NCBI GenBank assembly: GCA_900768045.1
Contig: CAAGBL010000062.1
Coordinates: forward strand, 15,865 to 79,864
Direction of reading: 5' to 3'
DNA length: 64,000 nucleotides
Source: an uncultured Alistipes sp.
GTDB lineage: Bacteria > Bacteroidota > Bacteroidia > Bacteroidales > Rikenellaceae
A model generated the notes under the pieces. That model did not search any database. It had not been told where the DNA came from and saw only the letters and a program-made list of their open reading frames with translations. Shown in pieces: positions 23,488 through 31,148 of the stretch. The position numbers and the translations under genes are program-made. How positions within the stretch are numbered: the first letter of the stretch is position 1; each line of letters starts with the position of its first letter.

Positions 23488-24114
23488 ATGGCTAAGTTGT
23501 TGTACACTATGGGCGAGGTGACAGAGATGTTTGATGTTAATGCATCGCTCATTCGTTATTGGGAGTCGAAGTTCGACTGCATTAAGCCTCAAAAAAACAA
23601 GAAGGGTAACCGTCTGTTTACCCCTTCAGACATTGAGAACTTCAAGCTTATCTACCACCTCGTTAAGGAGAAGGGTATGACGCTTGAGGGCGCTAATAAC
23701 ACTATGAAGCGTCGTGGTAAGAAGCTCCATAAGGAGGTCTCTATCCTCGAGCGTTTGCAGAATATCCGTGCTATGCTTGTTGAGGTGCGCGAGTCTTTGG
23801 GCGAGGGTAGTGCTGTTGAGTATGAGGCACCTATTGAGGCTGTCAGCGACCTTATTGCCGATGTCGAGAAGGAGGCTAAGGCTCATGTTGTTGAGGTCGC
23901 AACAACACCTGAGGAGGTAGCTGTGCCAGATGTTGTCGAGGAGCCTAAGGCTGAGGAAGAGACAGCTCCAGAGCCACGTCGTCGTGGTCGTCCTCGTAAG
24001 GCTGAGAGTGCTGATGCTGAGGTTACTGAGTCTACTGCAGCACGTCGTCGCTCAAAGAAGAAGAAGGAGGAGAACCAGGAGTTGTTCCCATTCTACGAGC
24101 AGTCGTTGTTCTAA
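23488..24114 (+). CDS. MerR-family transcriptional regulator with C-terminal AT-hook
   Basis: 208 residues. Residues 4-75 form a MerR winged helix (LLYTMGEVTEMFDVNASLIR, RYWESKF, NRLFTPSDIENFKLI), followed by a helical stretch. The tail is acidic and then basic, with the classic AT-hook core RRRGRPRK (164-171) and a second basic patch RRRSKKKKE (187-195). No ligand-binding domain is visible. It is encoded in a run of closely spaced genes (17 bases after the methyltransferase, 6 bases before the Nif3-like gene). Confidence 0.9.
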   Translation: MAKLLYTMGEVTEMFDVNASLIRYWESKFDCIKPQKNKKGNRLFTPSDIENFKLIYHLVKEKGMTLEGANNTMKRRGKKLHKEVSILERLQNIRAMLVEVRESLGEGSAVEYEAPIEAVSDLIADVEKEAKAHVVEVATTPEEVAVPDVVEEPKAEEETAPEPRRRGRPRKAESADAEVTESTAARRRSKKKKEENQELFPFYEQSLF

Positions 24115-24120
24115 GTTTTT

Positions 24121-24918
24121 ATGGCTATGAAGATACGTGATGTTGTATCCGCCATCGAGGAGTTTGCGCCACTGAGGTTGCAGGATAGCTACGATAACTC
24201 TGGACTTATAGTTGGTCGTTATGACGATGAGGTGCACGGCGTTTTATTGGCTGTCGATGTTACCGAGGAGGTTATCGCTGAGGCTCAGCGTGAGGGCTGC
24301 GACCTTATCATTACGCACCACCCAATAATCTTCACGCCCCTCAAGCGCCTTAACTCGTCAACCTACGTTGAGCGATGCGTGGAGCAGGCAATACGCCATG
24401 GTATAGCCCTCTATGCTTGTCATACAAACCTCGATAGTACGTTTGAGGGTATGAGCTGGCGTGTGGGCCACATGATTGGTCTCGAGAATATGAGCGTTCT
24501 TGAGCCTCGCCCTAACGAACCTAATGTGGGTTATGGTGTTGTTGGCGAGCTTGGTGCTGGCGTTGAGCCCACTGAGTTTATGCGTGGTGTTGCTGAATGG
24601 TTTAAGGTGGGTGCTATTCGCCATAGCGATATTCCAAGCGAGGAGTTCTGTATCCGTCGTGTTGCAGTGTGTACGGGCTCGGGTCGCTCGCTTATCGACG
24701 AGGCGTTACGCAGAGGTGCAGATGCCTATATCACGGCAGATCTTCGCTATAACGACTTTATGATGGGCGAAAATCGTATGATTTTGGTCGATATTGGCCA
24801 TTTTGAGAGCGAATTTTGCGCAATTAACATCATAAATGATGTATTATCGAAAAAAATGTGTAACTTTGCGGTTCGCAAGAGCGAAAGTTCTCGCAATCCA
24901 GTACACTACTTGTTCTAA
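24121..24918 (+). CDS. Nif3-like dinuclear metal-centre protein (GTP cyclohydrolase I type 2 family)
   Basis: 265 residues. Metal ligands are visible in IITHHPIIF (two His, about 61-65), the ACHTNLD segment (His and Asp, about 100-106) and DIGHFESE (His and Glu near the C-terminus). The family forms toroidal hexamers with a di-iron or di-zinc site and is widespread, but its physiological role is unsettled. It lies between the MerR regulator and the coiled-coil zinc-ribbon protein; the Nif3/zinc-ribbon pair is a common neighbourhood in Bacteroidota. Confidence 0.93.
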   Translation: MAMKIRDVVSAIEEFAPLRLQDSYDNSGLIVGRYDDEVHGVLLAVDVTEEVIAEAQREGCDLIITHHPIIFTPLKRLNSSTYVERCVEQAIRHGIALYACHTNLDSTFEGMSWRVGHMIGLENMSVLEPRPNEPNVGYGVVGELGAGVEPTEFMRGVAEWFKVGAIRHSDIPSEEFCIRRVAVCTGSGRSLIDEALRRGADAYITADLRYNDFMMGENRMILVDIGHFESEFCAINIINDVLSKKMCNFAVRKSESSRNPVHYLF

Positions 24919-24942
24919 CGAAAATAACTAAATTAAAGATAT

Positions 24943-25683
24943 ATGGCACAGAAGAAGACAAACGAGGTTGATTACTCGATGCAGGAGAAGATTATGGCTC
25001 TTTACGAGTTGCAGAAGATCGACTCAGCAATCGACGAAATCAACAAGATTAAGGGCGAGCTTCCCTTGGAGGTGCAGGACCTCGAGGACGAGCTTGCTGG
25101 TTTGAACACTCGTATCGAGAATGTGAATGCCGAGATTGAGGAGCTTAACTCGCTCACTCGTCAGCGTAAGCGTGAGGTTGACCAGGCAAAGATTATGATT
25201 GGCAACTACAAGGAGCAGCAGAACAACGTGCGTAACAACCGTGAGTACGATGCTATCACTAAGGAGATTGAGTACCAGGAGCTCGAGATCGAGCTTGCTG
25301 AGAAGCGCCTCAAGGAGTACTCAGCACAGATCAAGACTAAGAAGGCTATTGCTGATGAGACTAATGCACTTGTTGAGGAGCGCACAATCGACTATAATGC
25401 AAAGAAGAGCGAGCTCGACTCTATTGAGGCTGAGACAGCTCAGCAGGTTGCCGAGCTTATGGCTAAGGCCGAGAAGGCTAAGTCTCCTATCGACGAGCGC
25501 TTGCTTTCTGCTTACAACCGTATCCGTAGCAACGTTCGCAATGGCTTGGCTGTAGTTACTGTTACTCGTGATGCTTGTGGCGGTTGCTTCAACCGTATCC
25601 CTCCACAGCGTCAGGCAGATATTCGCCTCGGTAAGAAGCTTATTGTGTGTGAGTATTGTGGTCGTATTCTTGTCGCAGAGTAA
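24943..25683 (+). CDS. Coiled-coil protein with C-terminal C4 zinc ribbon (CT398/DUF164-like)
   Basis: 246 residues: a long charged alpha-helical coiled coil (about 15-185) followed by a CxxC...CxxC zinc ribbon (CGGCFNRIPPQRQ to CEYCGRILV, 209-243). It matches the CT398 / HP0958-type family, members of which have been linked to RNA binding or secretion chaperoning, so no specific function is assigned. It follows the Nif3-like gene by 24 bases. Confidence 0.88.
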   Translation: MAQKKTNEVDYSMQEKIMALYELQKIDSAIDEINKIKGELPLEVQDLEDELAGLNTRIENVNAEIEELNSLTRQRKREVDQAKIMIGNYKEQQNNVRNNREYDAITKEIEYQELEIELAEKRLKEYSAQIKTKKAIADETNALVEERTIDYNAKKSELDSIEAETAQQVAELMAKAEKAKSPIDERLLSAYNRIRSNVRNGLAVVTVTRDACGGCFNRIPPQRQADIRLGKKLIVCEYCGRILVAE

Positions 25684-25723
25684 TTTGTTGTGATAAGAGG
25701 TCGATTGCGGCCCCTAACAAAAA

Positions 25724-25768
25724 ATGCCACCAATGGGACGTACGTCAAGTACTACCCATCGGTGGCAT
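25724..25768 (+). terminator. Terminator of the trkA-to-zinc-ribbon gene run
   Basis: Stem ATGCCACCxATGGG / CCCATxGGTGGCAT followed by TTTTT. A-rich upstream as well, so it could work in both directions. A second small perfect hairpin, GCCGAGTG/CACTCGGC, follows at 25773-25791. Confidence 0.8.
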
Positions 25769-25812
25769 TTTTGCCGAGTGTAGCACTCGGCACACTTCTG
25801 ACAACAAATTTA

Positions 25813-25937
25813 TTTCTCGTGATAAGCACCAATCTTCGCCCCCAAGCTCATTGCCCTGAAAGGAGATGTACACTGAGTACACCCCCTTCCAGTGCAATTT
25901 CGACTTGGTGACAAATCTTGGCACTTCTGACGAGAAA
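25813..25937. repeat. 125-bp imperfect palindrome (MITE/REP-like)
   Basis: Its two halves are imperfect inverted copies centred on TGTAC-ACTGA-GTACA (25867-25881), with outer arms TTTCTCGT / ACGAGAAA. It has no coding potential and no T-tract. It occupies most of the 480-base gap between the zinc-ribbon gene and prs, and it looks like a dispersed palindromic repeat. Confidence 0.55.
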
Positions 25938-25962
25938 TCGGTGCGCTGATTGAGGTGGTAGA

Positions 25963-26080
25963 TTAAGGAGTTTAGTGAATTTAATGAATTTAGGGAGTTT
26001 AGTGATAGTTTTTCCCTAAATTCCTTATTCTCCCTATCGTCCCTATCGTCCCTACTCTCCTTAAGTCCTCTTAACTCACT
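25963..26080. repeat. Low-complexity AAGGAGTTTAGTGAATTTA repeat
   Basis: Iterated variants of (A)GGAGTTTAGTGAATTTA followed by the near-complement (TCCCTAAATTCC, CCCTATCGT iterated). Related stretches occur at 46371-46425 and 63839-63905. Non-coding. Confidence 0.55.
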
Positions 26081-26118
26081 CGCTCAGCGCTTATTATCGA
26101 CACTACAACCTAAAAAAA

Positions 26119-26146
26119 TATAGGACAACCCGAAGGTCGCCCTATA
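26119..26146 (-). terminator. Terminator after prs
   Basis: Stem TATAGGGCGACC / GGTTGTCCTATA with a TTCG tetraloop, followed by TTTTTTT on the minus strand, 20 bases after the prs stop. Confidence 0.85.
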
Positions 26147-26165
26147 CCAATTATATCTCTTAAGA

Positions 26166-27107
26166 CTATCGGTAGAAGATAGACGAAATTGACTTGTAGT
26201 TGTGTACACGCTCGATAACATCAGCAAAGATAGGTGCTACGCTCAATACTGTGAACTTAGACAAATCCTCGCCCTCCTTCAAAGGAATAGTATCGGTAGT
26301 GATAACCTCCTGGATGGCACTTGCGTTGATGCGCTCGTAAGCCTTGCCCGACAAAACAGGGTGAGTTACAGCAGCACGCACGCTCTTAGCGCCACGATCC
26401 ATAAGCATATCAGCAGCCATACACATAGTACCAGCTGTGTCGATCATATCGTCAACGATAATCACGTTACGGCCCTCAACCTCGCCGATAGCGGTCATTG
26501 AGCCAACGACATTAGCCTTAGCACGCTCCTTGTGTGAGATGATGATAGGTGCCTGGAAGTGCTTTGCATAAGATGAAGCACGCTTAGCACCACCCATATC
26601 TGGAGAGGCGATTGAAAGGTCAGGAATATTGAGCTTCTGGATATATGGTACGAAGATACCTGAAGCATACAACGCATCCATTGGGAGGTCGAAGAAGCCC
26701 TGAATCTGGTCGGCATGGAGATCCATAGTCATCACACGCTGAACGCCAGCAGCGATAAGCATGTTAGCCACGAGGCGAGCTGTGATAGGCACACGTGGGC
26801 GGTCCTTGCGGTCCTGACGTGCCCAACCGAAGTATGGGATAACGGCAATAACCTGGTGTGCTGAGGCACGACGTGCTGCATCTGCCATCATCAAGAGCTC
26901 CATGAGGTTGTCTGATGGTGGGAATGTTGACTGAATGATAAATACTGTACAGCCACGAATAGACTCGTGGAAGCAAGGCTGGAACTCGCCGTCGCTAAAC
27001 TGCAGAACATCAGAGTCTCCGAGAGGTATGCCATACTCAGCAGCGATCTTCTCAGCGAGGTAGCGTGAGCCTCGGCCTGCGAAAAATTTAATCTTATGGA
27101 TTGCCAT
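26166..27107 (-). CDS. prs: Ribose-phosphate pyrophosphokinase (PRPP synthetase)
   Basis: Makes PRPP from ribose-5-phosphate and ATP. 313 residues, the class I length. It shows FAGRGSRYLAEKIA, FSDGEFQPCF, the ATP-binding YFGWARQDRKDRPRVPI, the metal/PPi-binding MDLHADQIQGFF, and the PRPP-binding VIIVDDMIDTAGT motif. ATG 27107 is chosen because a minus-7 box lies at 27137-27144, within any longer frame. Own promoter and terminator, monocistronic. Confidence 0.96.
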   Translation of the reverse strand: MAIHKIKFFAGRGSRYLAEKIAAEYGIPLGDSDVLQFSDGEFQPCFHESIRGCTVFIIQSTFPPSDNLMELLMMADAARRASAHQVIAVIPYFGWARQDRKDRPRVPITARLVANMLIAAGVQRVMTMDLHADQIQGFFDLPMDALYASGIFVPYIQKLNIPDLSIASPDMGGAKRASSYAKHFQAPIIISHKERAKANVVGSMTAIGEVEGRNVIIVDDMIDTAGTMCMAADMLMDRGAKSVRAAVTHPVLSGKAYERINASAIQEVITTDTIPLKEGEDLSKFTVLSVAPIFADVIERVHNYKSISSIFYR

Positions 27108-27136
27108 ATTATAATTTATTAGGTTAATAAGTACCA

Positions 27137-27168
27137 CAAATTTAGCTCAAATAAGCTGAATAAACAAC
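27137..27168 (-). promoter_or_regulatory. Promoter of prs
   Basis: On the minus strand GTTG (27165-27168), 20 bases, TAAATTTG (27137-27144). It gives a leader of about 25 bases. Confidence 0.6.
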
Positions 27169-27185
27169 TTTTTGAGACTTTATTT

Positions 27186-27785
27186 CTAATAATTTGTTAG
27201 TGCCTCGTCTATAAATGTTAAAATCTCCTCACGTCCAGTGCCCTTTTCGCTCGATGAGATGAACATTGGGGGTAGCTCCTCCCACTCCTCAGAGAGCCTT
27301 TGCTTGTAGGCTTTCACGTTGCGGTTGAGCTGCGCTTGCGACAGCTTGTCGGCCTTAGTGAAGATGATGCCAAAGGGAATACCATTCTGGCCTAAAAGCT
27401 CGATGAAGCGGAGGTCGATTTTTTGGGGCTCAAGGCGTGAGTCAACCAAAACAAAAAGGAAGTGCATCTTCTCGCACTTAAGCACATAGTCAGTGATGAG
27501 CTTCGAGAACTCGCCACGTGTCGACTTCGATACACGAGCGTAGCCATATCCTGGTAGGTCGACAAGATACCAGCTATTGTTTATCGTGAAGTGGTTTATG
27601 AGCTTGGTCTTTCCTGGTGTACCCGAAACCTTAGCAAGGCTCTTCTGGCCAGTGAGCATGTTCACGAGCGACGACTTGCCGACGTTGCTTCGGCCGATGA
27701 AGGCTATATCCTTGAGGTCGTCCTTGGGAACCTGCGAAATCTTCTCGGAGCTACACTTAAACGTTGCTTTAATAGTAATTGCCAT
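27186..27785 (-). CDS. engB: EngB/YsxC ribosome-biogenesis GTPase
   Basis: Essential GTPase acting in 50S assembly. 199 residues from the ATG at 27785, which gives the usual short N-terminus (MAITIKATF); a TTG at 27827 lies upstream of a minus-7 box (27806-27813). It has G1 GRSNVGKSS, G2/switch GTPGKTKLI, G3 DLPGYG, G4 TKADKL and G5 SSEKGTG. It is divergent from the first BACON lipoprotein gene. Confidence 0.95.
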   Translation of the reverse strand: MAITIKATFKCSSEKISQVPKDDLKDIAFIGRSNVGKSSLVNMLTGQKSLAKVSGTPGKTKLINHFTINNSWYLVDLPGYGYARVSKSTRGEFSKLITDYVLKCEKMHFLFVLVDSRLEPQKIDLRFIELLGQNGIPFGIIFTKADKLSQAQLNRNVKAYKQRLSEEWEELPPMFISSSEKGTGREEILTFIDEALTNY

Positions 27786-27886
27786 AGTGTGACATCTATT
27801 TTTTGCAAAAGTACGAAAAAAAGTCAAAACAGAAAATATCTTTATGCTTTTTAGGATAATATGGTCGTATGTTATAAATTTTTATC

Positions 27887-27894
27887 TATCTTTG
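27887..27894 (+). promoter_or_regulatory. Minus-7 element for the BACON lipoprotein at 27933
   Basis: TATCTTTG, 38 bases before the ATG; no clear TTTG partner 19-21 bases upstream. Confidence 0.45.
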
Positions 27895-27932
27895 TGTAGA
27901 AGATGTGACTTTAAATTTAAAACACTAATATT

Positions 27933-29546
27933 ATGAAACTACGTCGACTATTTTTTGCTTTGTTGGCATTGCCTTTGGCATTTGCAGCTTGTGAGCCTGA
28001 ACCAACCCCAACACCTGAGCCAGAACCTAATATGACTACTGTGTTAACCCTTACTTCGGAAGATACTCTTGATTTTACGGCTGAGGGTGGTCAGGGTGTT
28101 ATCGAATACGAGCTTGTCGAAGAGACTCGTAATAAGCCTGTGCCAATGCCCATGGTTGAGGCTACATGTGAGGTAAATTGGGTTACTGATATTGCTGTTG
28201 CAGAGGATATTACCTTCAATGTAGCTGCTAACGAGGGCGAGGCTCGAGCAACTGAGGTTGTTGTGACCTATGGTAGTCAGTCGTTCGAGGTTGCTGTAAA
28301 TCAGGCGGCAAAGGCTGCTGAGCCAGATCCAAAGCCTGAATATGAAATGGATGTTACGTTGGCTGCGGCTATGCGTATTTCAAGTGCCGAGCTAGATATG
28401 CCAAACAATATATTTGCCTTGGTATTTGTTGATGATGCCGAGAGCCTTGAACTTGGCGTTGTGTTAGCTGGTGCTGCCGACGATACAGTCTTGAAGGCTG
28501 GTAACTATAACAGCGAGAGCGAGACTTTGTATGCCGATGAAAGTGCTTTGTATCTCTATGATACAGATACTGAGTATGCGTTTGCATCAGGTTTTGTGGC
28601 TGTGTCGCTTGATGACGATTCGTATGCTTTTGATATCGAACTTACTGATGCTGACGGCAAGTTATATCACTTCACTTACGAAGGTGTAGTATTGGATATG
28701 GAGCCAACAGATGCTCCTGAGCCTGAGCTCTTTGCGCCAGTGAAGGTTGAGGCGTATCGTAGTGCAAGTTGGGATCTTGGAAACTTCGAGCTTGACCTCT
28801 ATATCAACGATGAGGTCTACCACTCATTGGATATGCAGGATTATTTTAACCCTAACGAGAACTACCTCTCAGAGGGCGTTTATTCTATGGATAATGGTGG
28901 TGTTACTAGCTGGTCAAACTTCGTGTGGGATATCGAGACTGGCGAGGGTGCATACGTCGTTGATGCTGAAATTACTATCGCTCACAATGCCGATGGCACA
29001 ACAACAATCACTGGTTTCTTCGAGTCGGAGTATGGCAATCATCTCAATATCGACTGGACAGGCATAGTTGAGGGCTTTAGCTTCCCTGCGGAGAGCTTGA
29101 CAACGCTTACCTCTGACCTCGTGCTAAACGAGAGCGGATTTACCTATCATGCATATTATGAGGGCGATTTCTACACCGCAGATACAGATAACTGGCGTCT
29201 TGAGATCTATGAGAATGATGCTACACAGTCGGGTAAGTATCTCACATTAGATTTGCTTGTTAATCCATCTCAAGATGATTTTTGTGGTATCTACTCTCAT
29301 AGGACAGAGACCAACTACATGAATACATTCGTAGTAGGAGATGTTGATGGCGAAAATAGAGTTGGTTGTTGGTATGCAGAGGTTGAGAATAATAAAATTA
29401 CTGGAGACAAAGCGCCATTCATTGATGGAACTATCGAAATAGTATCTAATGCCGATGGCTCCGTAACATTTACGTTTGACTGCGTTGATGACGCTGGTAA
29501 CAAGATTTCGGGTAGTGTAACTGCTGCGGCACCTGCCACATTCTAA
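27933..29546 (+). CDS. BACON-domain lipoprotein with three downstream beta-modules
   Basis: 537 residues. Lipoprotein signal (LAFAAC, Cys20), an EPEPTPTPEPEP linker, one BACON domain (about 37-124, with VNWVTDIAV and VAANEGEARATEVVVTYGSQS), then three beta-rich modules of about 115-145 residues (roughly 138-260, 268-385, 390-537). The last ends in the DDAGNKISGSV signature shared with the next gene and with 50886-52199. BACON domains are thought to mediate carbohydrate or mucin contact in Bacteroidetes; the modules are unnamed as far as I can tell. Signal peptide and linker are nearly the same as in the protein at 55540-57255, so the two are paralogues. Confidence 0.85.
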   Translation: MKLRRLFFALLALPLAFAACEPEPTPTPEPEPNMTTVLTLTSEDTLDFTAEGGQGVIEYELVEETRNKPVPMPMVEATCEVNWVTDIAVAEDITFNVAANEGEARATEVVVTYGSQSFEVAVNQAAKAAEPDPKPEYEMDVTLAAAMRISSAELDMPNNIFALVFVDDAESLELGVVLAGAADDTVLKAGNYNSESETLYADESALYLYDTDTEYAFASGFVAVSLDDDSYAFDIELTDADGKLYHFTYEGVVLDMEPTDAPEPELFAPVKVEAYRSASWDLGNFELDLYINDEVYHSLDMQDYFNPNENYLSEGVYSMDNGGVTSWSNFVWDIETGEGAYVVDAEITIAHNADGTTTITGFFESEYGNHLNIDWTGIVEGFSFPAESLTTLTSDLVLNESGFTYHAYYEGDFYTADTDNWRLEIYENDATQSGKYLTLDLLVNPSQDDFCGIYSHRTETNYMNTFVVGDVDGENRVGCWYAEVENNKITGDKAPFIDGTIEIVSNADGSVTFTFDCVDDAGNKISGSVTAAAPATF

Positions 29547-29587
29547 TTTAAGAGAGATAGATTAAGTGGTATTTTTGCCTCTTTATT

Positions 29588-29634
29588 ATTGGGCTGGATA
29601 GGCGACACGGTGAGTGCCAACTACCCAGCCCAAT
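29588..29634 (+). terminator. Terminator between the two BACON genes
   Basis: Stem ATTGGGCTGG / CCAGCCCAAT with a long, partly structured loop, followed by TCCGTTTTTA; 42 bases after the upstream stop. Confidence 0.65.
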
Positions 29635-29689
29635 TCCGTTTTTACAGAGTAAATTTTATGATATTGCACTTGTTTTAGTAGAAAATTTA

Positions 29690-29697
29690 TATATTTG
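29690..29697 (+). promoter_or_regulatory. Minus-7 element for the lipoprotein at 29736
   Basis: TATATTTG, 38 bases before the ATG, downstream of the preceding terminator. Confidence 0.5.
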
Positions 29698-29735
29698 CGC
29701 CATAGAAGGAGTAAAACTAAAAAATACGATAGACT

Positions 29736-30959
29736 ATGAAGAAATTTTTTGCACTTGTAGCGCTTGTTACATTGGCCTTCACGGCATGTAATAATGAGCC
29801 AACAAATGAGTTTTCAGCAACTATAAAGCCAGAATCTACATTGGTAGAGTTTGGAAAGAGTGGTGGCGAGAAAACCGTTAAGTTCTCTATTATTAACCCT
29901 GTTGGTGGTAGTGTCACTGCTGAGGATAATGCCGATTGGATTGAGGCAGCGGTTGAGTTCAACTCAGAGCTAATAATCACGGCTGAGGCCAATGCAGGTG
30001 ATGCTCGTGAGGCAAAGGTTACTCTTAAGTATTCATCTGCAAAGAGTGTTGATATTGTTGTTAAGCAGCGCTCAGGTCTTACTGGCGACTATGATGTTGA
30101 GTATGTAGCAGAGCACTTTGAGGGCCAGTATTATGGTCAGGAGACCTCTACAAACTACAACTACTTTGTGATACTCTCAGATTTTGGCCTAACGGTTGGT
30201 GGTCAGCCTAAGGCAGATGGCACATACTACTACTTTGACTTCTACTCTAAGGTTGCGGGTGACAAGGAGTATCCAGTACTACCTAACGGCACATACACCT
30301 TTGACAAGAGGGATACTTTTGCCGATGCAACATTCTCTGACATGTCGAGCTGGTATGTTGTATATGAGAATGGTCAGATTAAGACTACGAAGGGCTATAA
30401 GTCGGCTACAGTGACTGTCGCTGATGATAAGTTTGAGGCTATTATCGAGATGACTGATGGTGAGATACATAAGGTTAGCTACGAGGGCGACCTCTATGTA
30501 GGCTCTGATAATATCTTGTCAACATTTACTCAGGACATTAAATTTGCTCTCGAGGGTGCTGAGATTACAGCTACTAACTATGGCGACACACAAGAGATTG
30601 GCTTGCAGACATGGTTTATCGAGGCCGTTAAGGGCGATGAGCTCTTTATGCTTGAGTTCTTTGCTGCAAGCAGCGAGACACCTGCAGGTATCTACAACCA
30701 TTTCGCTGGTACATCGGGTGAGAGCTACGAGAATAAGTTTATCTCAGGCTTCATCGGCGAGGACGGCTTGGTGGGCTCATGGTATGCTAAGCTCACTAAT
30801 GGTGCTATCAAGGGCGATGTTATGGCGCCTGTTGTTGAGGGCCTTGTACAGGTTGTGGTTGATGGCGCTACAGCAACAATCACCTATAGCGCTAAGGACG
30901 ATGCTGGTAACAAGATTGAGGGTAGCGTAAGCGGTAGCTATACTCAGAAAGCTGAGTAA
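29736..30959 (+). CDS. BACON-domain lipoprotein with two downstream beta-modules
   Basis: 407 residues. Lipobox ending at Cys18, BACON domain about 28-111 (NADWIEAAV, EANAGDAREAKVTLKYSS), then module 1 (about 125-254: QYYGQ, YFVILSDFGL, LPNGTYTFD, DGEIHKVSYEGDLYVG) and module 2 (about 262-402: PAGIYNHF, GSWYAKLTNGAIKG, DDAGNKIEGSVSG). The same two modules in the same order follow BACON in the protein at 50886-52199. Likely outer-membrane surface exposed; ligand unknown. Confidence 0.85.
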   Translation: MKKFFALVALVTLAFTACNNEPTNEFSATIKPESTLVEFGKSGGEKTVKFSIINPVGGSVTAEDNADWIEAAVEFNSELIITAEANAGDAREAKVTLKYSSAKSVDIVVKQRSGLTGDYDVEYVAEHFEGQYYGQETSTNYNYFVILSDFGLTVGGQPKADGTYYYFDFYSKVAGDKEYPVLPNGTYTFDKRDTFADATFSDMSSWYVVYENGQIKTTKGYKSATVTVADDKFEAIIEMTDGEIHKVSYEGDLYVGSDNILSTFTQDIKFALEGAEITATNYGDTQEIGLQTWFIEAVKGDELFMLEFFAASSETPAGIYNHFAGTSGESYENKFISGFIGEDGLVGSWYAKLTNGAIKGDVMAPVVEGLVQVVVDGATATITYSAKDDAGNKIEGSVSGSYTQKAE

Positions 30960-30992
30960 AGGGTTGCGATGCATAAGCATCGCTTGAACATA

Positions 30993-31036
30993 AAGCCTCG
31001 TATGAGTGGTGCATTTTAGCAGCTCATGCGAGGCTT
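30993..31036 (+). terminator. Terminator after the lipoprotein at 29736
   Basis: 14-bp stem AAGCCTCGTATGAG / CTCATGCGAGGCTT (one G-U), then ATTTTTG. Confidence 0.85.
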
Positions 31037-31114
31037 ATTTTTGTAAATAGACACTATATAATATACAAATTTCCCTGTTCGTTGAAATTATTTTATACGA
31101 TAGCAACTAAGTGT

Positions 31115-31122
31115 TATATTTG
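31115..31122 (+). promoter_or_regulatory. Minus-7 element of the surface-protein operon
   Basis: TATATTTG, 27 bases before the ATG of the first gene (31149). Confidence 0.55.
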
Positions 31123-31148
31123 CATGATTTTATATATATAATGTTATT

